64,000 nt of DNA, from the NCBI GenBank assembly GCA_003612525.1, contig RAZD01000016.1:1-64000 (forward strand), read 5' to 3'. This stretch comes from a bacterium C-53 (lineage in GTDB: Bacteria; Bacillota; Clostridia; Lachnospirales; Lachnospiraceae). Both the position numbers and the translations under genes were made by a program. Below are positions 1-9,169 of the stretch, in pieces. The notes under the pieces are model-generated. The model searched no databases. It was not told where the DNA came from and saw nothing but the letters and a program-made list of their open reading frames with translations. Position 1 is the first letter of the stretch. Each line of letters starts with the position of its first letter.

Positions 1-122
1 AATCTATTACTCTTTTGTCGGCAAGGTAGAATTGCCCGACTAAAGCCCGACCCGTCCGGCAGTCAGCCGGACAGGGAACGGCAAAATTTTTTACACTTCT
101 TTTACTTCTTTATCTCACATGA
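1..122. mobile_element. Right end of a second nested element inserted in the Maff2 gene
   Basis: In the Maff2 frame, codon 120-122 reads TGA immediately before GCA AAG AGC CAG GGC. Family members read Gly-Ala-Lys-Ser-Gln-Gly here, so the Gly codon should be GGA. Foreign AT-rich sequence therefore joins the ICE at the GA of that Gly codon (121-122). The segment holds a hairpin (GTCCGGC 54-60, GCCGGAC 66-72) and a T-rich tail but no gene. The same dinucleotide is used by the topB insertion downstream, so a large serine recombinase element is the likely source. The rest lies outside the window. Confidence 0.6.
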
Positions 123-218
123 GCAAAGAGCCAGGGCATGAAACAGCTTATGGCGGGCGGCGGCGTTGCCCTGATCGGCATGGTGCTTGTACCCCTGCTC
201 TCCGGTCTGTTCGGCTAA
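123..218 (+). pseudogene. 3' remnant of Maff2-family membrane protein gene
   Basis: The frame ending at 216-218 encodes AKSQGMKQLMAGGG followed by a hydrophobic tail ending LLSGLFG, the C-terminal half of the small Maff2 protein that precedes VirB6 in Tn1549-type ICEs. The N-terminal membrane segment is missing because another element joins at 122. An internal ATG at 138 could give only 26 residues. Maff2 resembles a VirB2/TrbC-like pilin subunit in size and topology (inference), so its loss could affect mating until the upstream element excises. Confidence 0.65.
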
Positions 219-246
219 TCCCCGCACCGGAAACACCCATACCTTT

Positions 247-272
247 GCCCCTCCCGCAAACGCGGGAGGGGC
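247..272 (+). promoter_or_regulatory. Stable hairpin between Maff2 and virB6
   Basis: GCCCCTCCCGC (247-257) and GCGGGAGGGGC (262-272) form a perfect 11-bp stem with a 4-nt loop directly before the AAAGGAGGT ribosome site of the VirB6 gene. There is no U-tract, so an RNA processing or stability element separating the pilin-like gene from the rest of the operon is likelier than a terminator. Confidence 0.55.
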
Positions 273-291
273 GGAAAGGAGGTAGCACTGT

Positions 292-1161
292 ATGGATTTT
301 CTGCTGGATGCAATCACCACCTGGCTGAAAGAAATGCTGGTGGGCGGCATTATGAGCAACCTTTCCAGTATGTTCGATTCGGTCAATAACCAGGTGGCGG
401 ACATATCGGGGCAGATCGGGCAGACGCCCCAGGGCTGGAACGCGGGTATTTTCAGCATGGTCCAAAGCCTTTCGGAAACGGTCATTCTCCCCATAGCAGG
501 CGTGATTCTGGCTTTTGTGATGACGCTGGAACTGATTCAGATTATCACTGACAAGAACAACTTTCACGATATTGAAACCGCTGTGTTTTTCAAGTGGATA
601 TTCAAGACCGCCTGTGCCATCCTCATTGTCACCAACACCTGGAATATTGTTATGGGCGTGTTTGATGTGGCCCAGGGCATCGTGGCCCAGGCTTCCGGCG
701 TCATCGGCGCGGACGCTTCCATCGACATTTCCTCCGCGATGGCGGATTTGGAGCCAAGGCTCATGGAGATGGATTTGGGGCCGCTGTTCGGGCTGTGGTT
801 TCAGTCCCTGTTTATCGGCCTTACCATGTGGGCGCTGACCATCTGTATTTTTATCGTCATTTATGGCCGTATGCTGGAAATATATCTCGTCACCTCGGTC
901 GCGCCGGTTCCGATGGCCGCTATGATGGGCAGGGAATGGGGCGGCATGGGGCAGAATTACCTGCGTTCCCTGATGGCGTTAGGTTTTCAGGCGTTCCTTA
1001 TCATGGTATGCGTGGCAATCTACGCGGTCCTGGTGCAGAACATCGCCACCGGCGAGGATACGATTGCCGCCATCTGGTCCTGTGTGGGATATACGGTCCT
1101 GCTCTGCCTGACCCTCTTTAAGAGCGGCAGCATGGCAAAGGCGATCTTCCAGGCCCACTGA
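292..1161 (+). CDS. VirB6/TrbL-like conjugal transfer membrane protein (CD1112 type)
   Basis: A 289-residue polytopic inner-membrane protein of the type IV secretion system. Five or six hydrophobic segments are visible (around residues 63-85, 98-120, 160-195, 220-245 and 258-275), separated by short loops, as in VirB6/TrbL channel components. The start is ATG 292, preceded by AAAGGAGGT at good spacing. It sits between the Maff2 remnant and the PrgI gene, the standard order in Tn1549-like ICEs. By family it should help form the translocation channel together with VirB4. No frame damage is visible. Confidence 0.85.
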   Translation: MDFLLDAITTWLKEMLVGGIMSNLSSMFDSVNNQVADISGQIGQTPQGWNAGIFSMVQSLSETVILPIAGVILAFVMTLELIQIITDKNNFHDIETAVFFKWIFKTACAILIVTNTWNIVMGVFDVAQGIVAQASGVIGADASIDISSAMADLEPRLMEMDLGPLFGLWFQSLFIGLTMWALTICIFIVIYGRMLEIYLVTSVAPVPMAAMMGREWGGMGQNYLRSLMALGFQAFLIMVCVAIYAVLVQNIATGEDTIAAIWSCVGYTVLLCLTLFKSGSMAKAIFQAH

Positions 1162-1179
1162 CGAAAGGAGTGTGCAAAA

Positions 1180-1665
1180 ATGGCTTATGTACCCGTACCC
1201 AAAGACTTAACGAAGGTCAAGACAAAGGTGGCCTTCAACCTCACCAAACGGCAGTTAGTCTGCTTTGGCGGCGGGGCGCTCGTGGGCGTGCCGCTTTTCT
1301 TTCTGCTTCGGGGGCCAGCTGGGAACAGCGCCGCCGCCCTGTGCATGATGCTTGTCATGCTGCCCTTTTTCCTGCTGGCGATGTATGAGAAGAACGGCCA
1401 GCCGCTGGAAAAGATCATCGGCAACATGATCCGGGTATCCTTTCTCCGGCCCCGGCAGCGCCCCTACCAGACCAACAACTTCTATGCCGTATTGGAGCGG
1501 CAGGACAAACTCGACAAGGAGGTGTATGACATTGTTTACGGCAAAGAAAAACCGGACAAACGGCAGAGCGCCGGAGGGCGAAGGGCCAATGCCGGTGAAA
1601 AAGAAGCTCTCCCGCGCGGATCGGAAGCAGATCGAAGCCGCCATTTCCCGCGCCAGCCGCACTGA
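1180..1665 (+). CDS. PrgI-family conjugation protein
   Basis: A 161-residue protein starting MAYVPVPKDL, the characteristic start of PrgI proteins in clostridial ICEs. Two adjacent membrane segments lie at about residues 30-46 and 50-70. The distal part is soluble and basic. PrgI is a small inner-membrane partner of the VirB4 ATPase in Gram-positive transfer systems (family knowledge). The start is ATG 1180 with GAAAGGAG upstream. The last ~75 bases overlap the VirB4 gene in another frame, which explains the atypical Arg/Ala-rich C terminus and suggests translational coupling. Confidence 0.85.
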   Translation: MAYVPVPKDLTKVKTKVAFNLTKRQLVCFGGGALVGVPLFFLLRGPAGNSAAALCMMLVMLPFFLLAMYEKNGQPLEKIIGNMIRVSFLRPRQRPYQTNNFYAVLERQDKLDKEVYDIVYGKEKPDKRQSAGGRRANAGEKEALPRGSEADRSRHFPRQPH

Positions 1666-4009
1666 CCAGAAGGGGATTTCCGCGCAGGACAGCATCCCCT
1701 ATGAACGGATGTGGCCGGACGGCATCTGCCGCGTGACCGGCTGCTACTATACCAAGACCATTCAGTTTCAGGACATCAATTACCAGCTGTCCCAAAACGA
1801 GGATAAGACCGCCATCTTCGAGGGCTGGTGCGATTTCCTCAACTACTTTGACAGCTCCATCCGGTTCCAGCTGTCCTTCCTCAACCTGGCCGCGTCCCAG
1901 GAAACCTTTGCCCGGTCCATCACCATCCCGCCCCAGGGGGATGATTTTGACAATATCCGCAGCGAGTACACCCAGATGCTGCAAAACCAGCTGGCAAAGG
2001 GGAACAACGGCCTGATTAAGACAAAGTACCTGACCTTCGGCATTGACGCGGACAGTATCCGGGCGGCAAAACCCCGGCTGGAACGGATTGAAACCGACCT
2101 GCTCAACAACTTCAAACGGCTGGGCGTAGTGGCGGAGCCGCTGGACGGGCGGGCGCGGCTTTCCCAGCTGCATGGCGTATTTCACATGGATGAACAGATT
2201 CCCTTTTCCTTTTCGTGGGACTGGCTGGCCCCCTCCGGCCTTTCCACCAAGGACTTCATCGCCCCCACTTCCTTTGAGTTCCGCACCGGCAGGCAGTTCC
2301 GCATGGGGAAAAAGTACGGCGCGGTCAGCTTTGTGCAGATTCTCGCGCCAGAATTGAACGACCGGATGCTGGCGGATTTTCTGGATATGGAAAGCTCCCT
2401 GATTGTCAGCCTCCATGTGCAGTCCTTAGACCAGGTAAAGGCCATCAAGACGGTCAAGCGCAAAATCACCGACCTGGACCGGGCCAAGATCGAGGAACAG
2501 AAAAAGGCGGTCCGGTCAGGGTACGATATGGATATAATTCCCAGCGATCTGGCTACTTACGGAAACGAAGCCAAAAAGCTGTTGCAGGATTTACAGAGCC
2601 GGAATGAGCGGATGTTCCTTGTGACCTTTCTGGTGCTGAATACGGCGGACACCGCCAGACAGCTGGGCAACAACGTGTTTCAGGCGTCCAGCATCGCGCA
2701 GAAGTACAACTGCCAGCTGGCAAGGCTGGACTTCCAGCAGGAGGAGGGGCTGATGAGCTGCCTGCCTTTGGGACAAAACCAGGTAGAAATCCAGCGGGGG
2801 CTGACTACTTCCAGCACCGCCATCTTTATCCCCTTTACCACCCAGGAGCTTTTCCAGAACGGAAAAGAGGCGCTGTACTACGGCATCAACGCCCTGTCCA
2901 ACAACCTTATCATGGTGGACCGCAAGAAGCTGAAAAACCCCAACGGCCTGATTTTAGGCACTCCCGGCTCCGGCAAGTCCTTTTCCGCCAAGCGGGAAAT
3001 CGCCAACTGTTTTCTGCTCACCACCGATGACATTATTGTGTGCGACCCGGAGGCGGAGTACGCGCCCCTTGTGGAGCGGCTGCATGGGCAGGTTATCAAG
3101 ATTTCGCCCACCTCCGGGGACTACATTAACCCGATGGACCTAAACCTGGACTACTCGGATGATGAAAGCCCGCTGTCTTTGAAATCCGATTTTATTTTGT
3201 CGCTGTGCGAGCTGATCGTGGGCGGCAAGGAGGGCTTGCAGCCGGTCCAGAAAACCATCATCGACCGTTGTGTACGGCTGGTCTATCATGATTACCTGAA
3301 CGACCCCAGGCCGGAAAATATGCCGGTATTGGAGGATTTATACAACCTTCTGCTGACCCAGGAGGAAAAAGAAGCGCAGTACATCGCTACGGCGCTGGAA
3401 ATCTATGTTTCCGGCTCCCTGAATGTGTTCAACCACCGGACCAATGTAAACATCGACAACCGCATTGTCTGCTATGACATCAAGGAGTTAGGCAAGCAGC
3501 TGAAAAAAATCGGAATGTTGGTGGTGCAGGACCAGGTGTGGAACCGCGTCACCATCAACCGCGCCGCCCACAAGTCCACCCGGTATTACATTGACGAGAT
3601 GCACCTGCTGCTCAAAGAGGACCAGACCGCCGCCTATACCATTGAAATCTGGAAACGGTTTCGGAAGTGGGGCGGGATTCCCACCGGCATCACCCAGAAC
3701 ATTAAGGACCTGCTTGCCAGCCGGGAGATTGAGAACATCTTTGAGAACTCGGACTTTGTATATATGCTCAACCAGGCAAGCGGGGACCGGCAGATTCTGG
3801 CAAGGCAGCTGGGCATCTCTCCGCACCAGCTGTCCTATGTGACCCACTCCGGCGAGGGTGAAGGGCTGTTGTTCTACGGCAACATTATCCTGCCCTTTAT
3901 CGACCGGTTCCCCAAGGACACAGAGCTGTACCGCATCATGACCACCCGGTTGTCCGACCTGTCAGAAATAACAAAATCACAGAATCTAAAGGAGGGAAAG
4001 CAATCATGA
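1589..4009 (+). CDS. VirB4-like conjugation ATPase (TraE/CD1110 type)
   Basis: About 806 residues from the chosen ATG 1589 (GGAGGG ten bases upstream; start MPVKKKLSRADRK). An in-frame ATG at 1526 has a perfect AAGGAGGT but only three bases of spacing and is the alternative. Walker A is LGTPGSGKSF near residue 465. Walker B lies in YYIDEMHLLL near residue 670. The protein powers substrate or pilus-component transfer at the cytoplasmic face of the secretion system. Length and motif order are normal for the family. Its 3' end overlaps the next gene's ATG by four bases, so the genes form one operon. Confidence 0.9.
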   Translation: MPVKKKLSRADRKQIEAAISRASRTDQKGISAQDSIPYERMWPDGICRVTGCYYTKTIQFQDINYQLSQNEDKTAIFEGWCDFLNYFDSSIRFQLSFLNLAASQETFARSITIPPQGDDFDNIRSEYTQMLQNQLAKGNNGLIKTKYLTFGIDADSIRAAKPRLERIETDLLNNFKRLGVVAEPLDGRARLSQLHGVFHMDEQIPFSFSWDWLAPSGLSTKDFIAPTSFEFRTGRQFRMGKKYGAVSFVQILAPELNDRMLADFLDMESSLIVSLHVQSLDQVKAIKTVKRKITDLDRAKIEEQKKAVRSGYDMDIIPSDLATYGNEAKKLLQDLQSRNERMFLVTFLVLNTADTARQLGNNVFQASSIAQKYNCQLARLDFQQEEGLMSCLPLGQNQVEIQRGLTTSSTAIFIPFTTQELFQNGKEALYYGINALSNNLIMVDRKKLKNPNGLILGTPGSGKSFSAKREIANCFLLTTDDIIVCDPEAEYAPLVERLHGQVIKISPTSGDYINPMDLNLDYSDDESPLSLKSDFILSLCELIVGGKEGLQPVQKTIIDRCVRLVYHDYLNDPRPENMPVLEDLYNLLLTQEEKEAQYIATALEIYVSGSLNVFNHRTNVNIDNRIVCYDIKELGKQLKKIGMLVVQDQVWNRVTINRAAHKSTRYYIDEMHLLLKEDQTAAYTIEIWKRFRKWGGIPTGITQNIKDLLASREIENIFENSDFVYMLNQASGDRQILARQLGISPHQLSYVTHSGEGEGLLFYGNIILPFIDRFPKDTELYRIMTTRLSDLSEITKSQNLKEGKQS

Positions 4010-4377
4010 CAACACAGAAAATCAAATACAATCCCCGGCTGTTTTTGAAGCGGGCGATGGACATTCAGCGCCGCCAGCTGCTTTTGGCGATGGCGGACGC
4101 GGTAAGCGAGTGCCGTACTGCGGAGAGCATGGCGGCTGAACTGAACAGTGACGGGGAAACGGGCCTGCTCCGCCTTGCGGAAATCTGGTGCTGCCTCTCC
4201 CCCGGCACCGGCGGCAGGATTATGGAGGGCCGGGGCGCGGAGCTTCTGGCCGATGTGCTGGCACAGGTCTATGCCTGCCTGGTCCTCCGTCCTTTACACA
4301 CCCCGGCTGGCATGGGCCTCTATGTGGAACTGCTCTATATGATGGAGGCGCTGATGCTGGGGGAATGGTTTGATTAA
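4006..4377 (+). CDS. Small conserved ICE protein, function unknown
   Basis: A 123-residue protein that is mostly helical, with a conserved-looking hydrophobic C-terminal half and no clear membrane segment. The ATG overlaps the VirB4 stop (ATGA), with AAAGGAGGG upstream. Its place between VirB4 and the CHAP hydrolase argues for a transfer-accessory role. I do not recognise a named domain. Confidence 0.7.
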   Translation: MTTQKIKYNPRLFLKRAMDIQRRQLLLAMADAVSECRTAESMAAELNSDGETGLLRLAEIWCCLSPGTGGRIMEGRGAELLADVLAQVYACLVLRPLHTPAGMGLYVELLYMMEALMLGEWFD

Positions 4378-6130
4378 GGAGCCGCGCCTGCGTTTTACGA
4401 GGGAGGAACAGACCGACCCGGCGCTGGAAAAGCCGATCCGCCGCGCACAGAAAGCAGCTGTCCGGGCAGACAAGGCGCAGGCCAGGATACCCAAAAAGAA
4501 GGTACGGCAGACCGTTATTGACCCCGATACCGGAAAGAAAACAACGAAACTGACCTTTGAGGAACAGGCAAAGCCGCCCTCCAAGCTGTCCCACGCGGTA
4601 CGGGGCGCTCCGGCCAATGCGCTGCTTGCCGGGGCGCATAAGGAAATCCGCAAATCCGAACAGGACAATGTGGGCTTGGAAGGGGCGCACAAGACCGAGC
4701 AGGCTGTTGAAGTCAGTGCGCGGCTGGTGCGGGAGGGATACCGCAGCCATAAACTGAAACCCTACCGCGAAGCGGCAAAGGCGGAGCAAAAGCTGGAAAA
4801 AGCAAACATCAACGCTCTGTACCAAAAGTCCCTGGCGGAGAACCCCCAGCTTGCCAGTAATCCCCTTTCCCGCTGGCAGCAAAAGCAGGCCATCAAAAAG
4901 GAATATGCCGCCGCCAAGCGCGCCGGTCAAACGGCTGGGCATACGGCGCAGGCCGCAGGCCATACCACCAAGACCGCGCACAAGACCGGCAAGGCGGCAA
5001 AGTCCGTCAAAGAAAAAGCGGAACAGGCAGGCCGGTTTGTCATGCGGCACAAAAAGGGATTCCTGATTGCGCTGGCGCTGTTTCTGCTGGTCTGCCTGCT
5101 GATGAATACCCTGTCCTCCTGCTCCATGCTGGCCCAGAGCATCGGCTCGGCGGTGTCCGGTTCCACCTATCCCTCCAATGACGGGGATATGCTGGGAACC
5201 GAAGCGGATTATGCCGCAAAGGAGGCGGAACTGCAAGCCGAACTGGATAACATGGAGAGCCTGCACCCCGGCTATGACGAGTACCGGTACAATCTGGACC
5301 CCATCGGCCATAACCCCCATGAGCTGGCGGCTTATTTAAGCGCCCTGCTCCATGAGTACACGCCCCAGAGCGCGGCGGCACAGTTGCAGCGGGTCTTTGA
5401 CCTCCAATATGTCCTGACGCTGACCGAGGAGGTGGAAATCCGCTACCGCACCGAAACCAGCACCGACCCGGAAACCGGGGAAACGACCAGCGAGGAAGTC
5501 CCCTATGAATACTACATCCTCCATGTGGAGCTTGTGAACACCCAGATTTCCGCCCTTGCGCCGGAGCTTCTCACCCCGGACGAATATGAGATGTACCAGG
5601 TCTATATCGCCACCAGGGGCAACAAGCCGCTGCTGTTTGGCGGCGGTTCCCCGGATATGGGAAATTCCGAGGATTTGAGCGGCGTGGAGTTTATAAACGG
5701 GACCCGCCCCGGCAATCCGGGACTGGTGGATCTGGCGAAGCGTCAGGTGGGAAACGTGGGCGGCTATCCGTATTGGAGCTGGTACGGCTTTAACAGCCGG
5801 GTGGAATGGTGTGCCTGCTTCGTGAGCTGGTGCTATAACCAGGCCGGGAAAAGCGAACCGCGCTTTGCGGGCTGCCAGTCCCAGGGCGTACCCTGGTTCC
5901 AGTCGCATGGACAATGGGGCGGGCGCGGATATGCCAACATCGCCCCCGGCGACGCCATTTTCTTTGACTGGGATTTGGACGGTTCCGCCGACCATGTTGG
6001 CATTGTGATCGGCACAGACGGGAGCCGGGTCTATACGGTGGAGGGCAATTCCGGCGACGCCTGCAAAATCAAAAGCTATGACCTGAATTACCAGTGTATC
6101 AAGGGCTACGGCCTGATGAACTGGAACTAA
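4370..6130 (+). CDS. Conjugation cell-wall hydrolase (CD1108-type, C-terminal CHAP/NlpC-P60)
   Basis: 586 residues from TTG 4370, overlapping the previous stop by eight bases. Residues 1-220 are a basic Ala/Lys/Gln-rich helical region, probably cytoplasmic. One membrane segment lies at about 225-245 (FLIALALFLLVCLLM). An extracellular linker follows, and the C-terminal ~140 residues form a CHAP/NlpC-type domain with catalytic Cys in EWCACFVSW and His in ADHVGIVIG. The family loosens peptidoglycan so the conjugation channel can cross the wall. Position in the transfer operon fits. Confidence 0.85.
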   Translation: MIKEPRLRFTREEQTDPALEKPIRRAQKAAVRADKAQARIPKKKVRQTVIDPDTGKKTTKLTFEEQAKPPSKLSHAVRGAPANALLAGAHKEIRKSEQDNVGLEGAHKTEQAVEVSARLVREGYRSHKLKPYREAAKAEQKLEKANINALYQKSLAENPQLASNPLSRWQQKQAIKKEYAAAKRAGQTAGHTAQAAGHTTKTAHKTGKAAKSVKEKAEQAGRFVMRHKKGFLIALALFLLVCLLMNTLSSCSMLAQSIGSAVSGSTYPSNDGDMLGTEADYAAKEAELQAELDNMESLHPGYDEYRYNLDPIGHNPHELAAYLSALLHEYTPQSAAAQLQRVFDLQYVLTLTEEVEIRYRTETSTDPETGETTSEEVPYEYYILHVELVNTQISALAPELLTPDEYEMYQVYIATRGNKPLLFGGGSPDMGNSEDLSGVEFINGTRPGNPGLVDLAKRQVGNVGGYPYWSWYGFNSRVEWCACFVSWCYNQAGKSEPRFAGCQSQGVPWFQSHGQWGGRGYANIAPGDAIFFDWDLDGSADHVGIVIGTDGSRVYTVEGNSGDACKIKSYDLNYQCIKGYGLMNWN

Positions 6131-6154
6131 ACCATGTGGGAAGGAGTGTTACAG

Positions 6155-6412
6155 ATGGCAACGAACAAAATCGACCGGATTGACCGGGAGATCGCAAAGA
6201 CCCGCGAAAAGCTGGCGGAATACCAGAACAGGCTGCGGGAATTGGAGGCGCAGAAAACCGAGGCGGAGAACCTGCAAATCGTCCAGCTGGTGCGGGCGGT
6301 CCGCATGACCCCGCAGGAACTGAACGCGCTGCTGTCCGGCGGCGGGATTCCCGGCGTGGGAACGCCTGCGCCAGACGCCCAGGAAAAGGAGGAAAATCAC
6401 GATGAAATCTAA
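6155..6412 (+). CDS. DUF4315 family protein
   Basis: An 85-residue protein starting MATNKIDRIDREIAK at ATG 6155, which has GAAGGAGTG upstream; the longer in-frame start at 6134 lacks a ribosome site. The first 50 residues are a heptad-rich coiled coil with alternating Lys/Glu, followed by a short helix and a Gly/Pro-rich tail. DUF4315 proteins are constant members of this transfer operon but have no assigned function. It overlaps DUF4366 by eleven bases. Confidence 0.8.
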   Translation: MATNKIDRIDREIAKTREKLAEYQNRLRELEAQKTEAENLQIVQLVRAVRMTPQELNALLSGGGIPGVGTPAPDAQEKEENHDEI

Positions 6413-7124
6413 AAAACTATTGCGGACACTGGCCGCGCTTTGCACCGCCCTGGTTCTTATGGGCGGTTTTTCTGTCCCCGCCTACGCAGGCGGCGGCGGG
6501 GAACCGGCTGATGAAACCAACGATTCCAACGTACAGGTGGAGCAGCCGGAGGAAACGCCGCCCCTCACCCCGGATGGCAACGCCACCCTGGTGGACGATT
6601 ACGGCGGGAACAAGCAGCTGATTACCGTTACCACCAAAAACGGCAACTACTTCTACATCCTGGTGGACCGGGATGACGAGGGAGAAAACACCGTCCATTT
6701 TCTCAACCAGGTAGACGAAGCCGATCTGATGGCGCTGATGGAGGACGGGGACAGCGAGGAACCTCCCGCCGTTTGCGGCTGCACCGAGAAATGTCAGGCA
6801 GGCGCAATCAACCGGAACTGCCCGGTCTGCGCCTTTACCATGACAAGCTGCACCGGCAAGGCGGCGGAACCGGAGGAGCCGCCTGCAGCGGAGCCGGAAC
6901 CGGAGAAAAAGTCCGGCATGAATCCGGCAGTCCTGCTTTTGGTTGTGGCCCTGTTAGGCGGCGGGGGCGCGCTCTACTACTTCAAGTTTATGAAGAACAA
7001 GCCGAAAACCAAAGGCCCGGACAATCTGGACGATTACGACTACGGCGATGAGGAAGATGAGCTGTGGGAATCCGAGGAGGGCGCGGAGGAGGAACCGGAG
7101 GAAAGTGAGGAAGAACCGGAATGA
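6402..7124 (+). CDS. DUF4366 family membrane protein with Cys module
   Basis: 240 residues: an N-terminal signal peptide (to about residue 29, ending AYAGG), an acidic extracellular domain, a cysteine module at about 126-152 (CGCTEKCQAGAINRNCPVC), a membrane segment at about 175-195 (AVLLLVVALLGGGGALYYF) and a very acidic Glu/Asp tail. ATG 6402 has AAGGAGG upstream. The envelope topology and operon position suggest a surface part of the mating apparatus. The same cysteine module reappears in the giant surface protein encoded at 39652-46560. Confidence 0.8.
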   Translation: MKSKKLLRTLAALCTALVLMGGFSVPAYAGGGGEPADETNDSNVQVEQPEETPPLTPDGNATLVDDYGGNKQLITVTTKNGNYFYILVDRDDEGENTVHFLNQVDEADLMALMEDGDSEEPPAVCGCTEKCQAGAINRNCPVCAFTMTSCTGKAAEPEEPPAAEPEPEKKSGMNPAVLLLVVALLGGGGALYYFKFMKNKPKTKGPDNLDDYDYGDEEDELWESEEGAEEEPEESEEEPE

Positions 7125-7315
7125 CCCGCTTCACCGACAGCCCCTTTGAGCGCATGATGACACAGAAACCGGAGGGCAGGAAGAAAACTTCCAGCCCTCC
7201 TTCTTTACCCAAAAGCCACCCCTGCTATGGCTGCGGCAACTACGGGAGGCCCTGTGTGGGATTCTGCCACCGGGAACTGGAAAAGCAGCTGAAAGAAAGG
7301 AGAGATCGGAAATGA
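7121..7315 (+). CDS. Small Cys-containing protein of the transfer operon
   Basis: 64 residues with a central CYGCGNYGRPCVGFCHREL segment that could bind zinc (CxxC...C...C/H), flanked by basic Ser/Pro-rich and Lys/Arg-rich regions. The ATG overlaps the DUF4366 stop and the stop overlaps the next ATG, so it is translated within the operon. No named family is recognised. Confidence 0.65.
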   Translation: MTRFTDSPFERMMTQKPEGRKKTSSPPSLPKSHPCYGCGNYGRPCVGFCHRELEKQLKERRDRK

Positions 7316-8010
7316 AGTATCTTATTATATTTATCAAAATCGTTGCTGTTTTTGACCTGTGCTGTCTGGCGGTGTATCTGGGCGGCGATATTCTGACTGC
7401 CCTGACACGCAGACTTCGGAAAAAGCCTGCACAGAGCGACGACCTTTATGACTTTTCTATGGATGGCGACACAGCCGCCCCGCTGTCCATAGATTCCATC
7501 CGCCAGCTGTACTCCGGCGATGTGGAAACTTTTGTAGAAGAAAGGCTTCTGCCGGACGCCGCAAAGACGATGGAGGCTTTAACGCAACGGGAACAGACAG
7601 CGGCCCGCCTGCTTTTATGCGCCCTGATCGGCTATCTGAAAGAAGAAGCCCGTATGGACGAGCAGAGTTTTCCGATGGTGATGGAACTGCTGAAATATAT
7701 GGAGGGAGAAAAAGAGGAAGGCTGCCAGGACCCGGTAGACTGGCTGCTGGAGGACGCCAACAGCCGCGCACACCGGCATGAGTCCTATTACAACGATTAT
7801 CAACGCTACCAGCTGATGCAGGTGGATAAAAAACGTGTCATTCTGGCCTGCCGTATCCTCATCAATGATCTGGTAGGAAAACTGTACCGATATGATTACC
7901 GGTTTGGCTATGACCTGATGCTGACAGAGGATAACAGCATTGAGGAAAAACTGCGTACATCTATGCGGGAAGAATGGGAGGATGAAGATTATGCGCCTTG
8001 TGATTGCTGA
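7312..8010 (+). CDS. Membrane-anchored ICE protein, function unknown
   Basis: 232 residues with one N-terminal membrane segment (about 4-26) followed by an acidic, helical cytoplasmic domain. Overlapping starts tie it to the Cys protein upstream and to topB downstream (topB ATG lies 20 bases inside). ATG 7312 is preceded by AAAGGAGAG. The family is common beside topB in these ICEs but has no role known to me. Confidence 0.7.
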   Translation: MKYLIIFIKIVAVFDLCCLAVYLGGDILTALTRRLRKKPAQSDDLYDFSMDGDTAAPLSIDSIRQLYSGDVETFVEERLLPDAAKTMEALTQREQTAARLLLCALIGYLKEEARMDEQSFPMVMELLKYMEGEKEEGCQDPVDWLLEDANSRAHRHESYYNDYQRYQLMQVDKKRVILACRILINDLVGKLYRYDYRFGYDLMLTEDNSIEEKLRTSMREEWEDEDYAPCDC

Positions 8011-8308
8011 AAAACCGTCGGTGGCCCAAAGTCTGTCCGCTGTAATCGGAGCCAATGCCCGCAAGGACGGGTATCTGGAAGGGAACGGCTGGCGGGTCAG
8101 CTGGTGCGTGGGGCATCTGGCCGGACTTGCCGACGCGGACAGCTATGACCCCAAGTACGCCAAGTGGCGCTATGACGATCTGCCGATCCTGCCCTCGGAC
8201 TGGAAAATGAGCGTGGGGCGGGACAAGAAGAAACAGTTTGATATTCTCAAAAAGCTGCTGTGCGCCCCGGATGTGACCGAGGTGGTAAATGCCTGTGATG
8301 TTGGATAG
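7991..8308 (+). pseudogene. topB: topB 5' fragment (DNA topoisomerase III, interrupted)
   Basis: Starts MRLVIAEKPSVAQS, the TOPRIM domain start of type IA topoisomerase III. It reads in frame to ...VVNACD, then runs into foreign sequence giving VG and TAG (8306-8308). In an intact gene the next residues are AGREGELIF, found at 15823 in the matching phase. The break falls at the GA of the Asp codon inside the essential TOPRIM motif, so this half cannot be active. Joining 7991-8296 to 15823-17631 gives about 704 residues, normal for TopB. Confidence 0.9.
8299..8308 (+). repeat. Left inverted terminal repeat of nested element
   Basis: TGTTGGATAG next to the GA crossover dinucleotide; an exact inverse of 15813-15822. 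Presumed recombinase core-site half. Confidence 0.8.
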
Positions 8309-8560
8309 TGCGGAGGGGCGACAAACAAATACAAATAAGAAAGGGGCTTCCTCAATCCTTAAAAGGCTATGACAGCAACGGTTATAGTCTTTTTTCATGC
8401 AGTAATTACCGTATGAAATGAACTCCTATTCCCCCAAGCGGAGAAATACCCAACAATGATATTCCGCAATTCAAACTCCCGACAAGTAACGAGAAAAAAT
8501 CATATATAAGCACCGAAACCAATCAATCATATCAATCCATATTGCAGGAGGGCAAAGACC

Positions 8561-9169
8561 ATGAACAAAAAGCAGGAACAGCAGATTTTGGACTATTACA
8601 GCACCAACGACAAATATATCCATAGCAAGACACACTCCAATGCGCATCAGACTGTATTCACCAAAGAAAGCGACAAATACCAGTGGCTTGTGTTGGAACA
8701 GAAAAGCCAGTGTGAAGTCGAGGTAAGGCAGACCGACAGTCATGGAACAATCACAGCAAGGGATAATTACGAACTGACAAGAAATCTCCCTAAGTACGTA
8801 GGCATGGAGCGTTTATGTGAGGGCGCAAATATCCAGATACCTTTTAACGCTGATGAAATCAACTTAATCTATCAGTTTGGGGAGCAGAGCAAAGCGGAAA
8901 CGTGCGCCAGTCTGTCCGCTATTCTTCCGCAGATAAAGGACAGTGACACAAAGCAGATAGTAAGCGATACTTTGAAGAAATTAAATGCCCTGTCAGAAAA
9001 AACGTGTGCGGAACTGACCGCCACTACCAAAAGACGGAAACTGACCGAGCGTGACCATTCCATAAAGACAAGGTTAGCCAAAGCAAAGGAACAGGCAAAA
9101 CAGCCGACAGTTGCCGAGGGAAAACAGCACAGAACCCACAGCAAAGGAAAGGGGGATATGGCACTATGA
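8561..9169 (+). CDS. Conserved transposon protein, function unknown
   Basis: 202 residues, hydrophilic, with a helical second half and a Lys/Gln-rich basic tail. ATG 8561 has GGAGGG eleven bases upstream. Its stop overlaps the next ATG (ATGA), so the two form an operon. Upstream 8309-8560 holds no gene I can support. The family is frequent in TnpX-type mobilisable elements; no catalytic motif is visible. Confidence 0.65.
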   Translation: MNKKQEQQILDYYSTNDKYIHSKTHSNAHQTVFTKESDKYQWLVLEQKSQCEVEVRQTDSHGTITARDNYELTRNLPKYVGMERLCEGANIQIPFNADEINLIYQFGEQSKAETCASLSAILPQIKDSDTKQIVSDTLKKLNALSEKTCAELTATTKRRKLTERDHSIKTRLAKAKEQAKQPTVAEGKQHRTHSKGKGDMAL

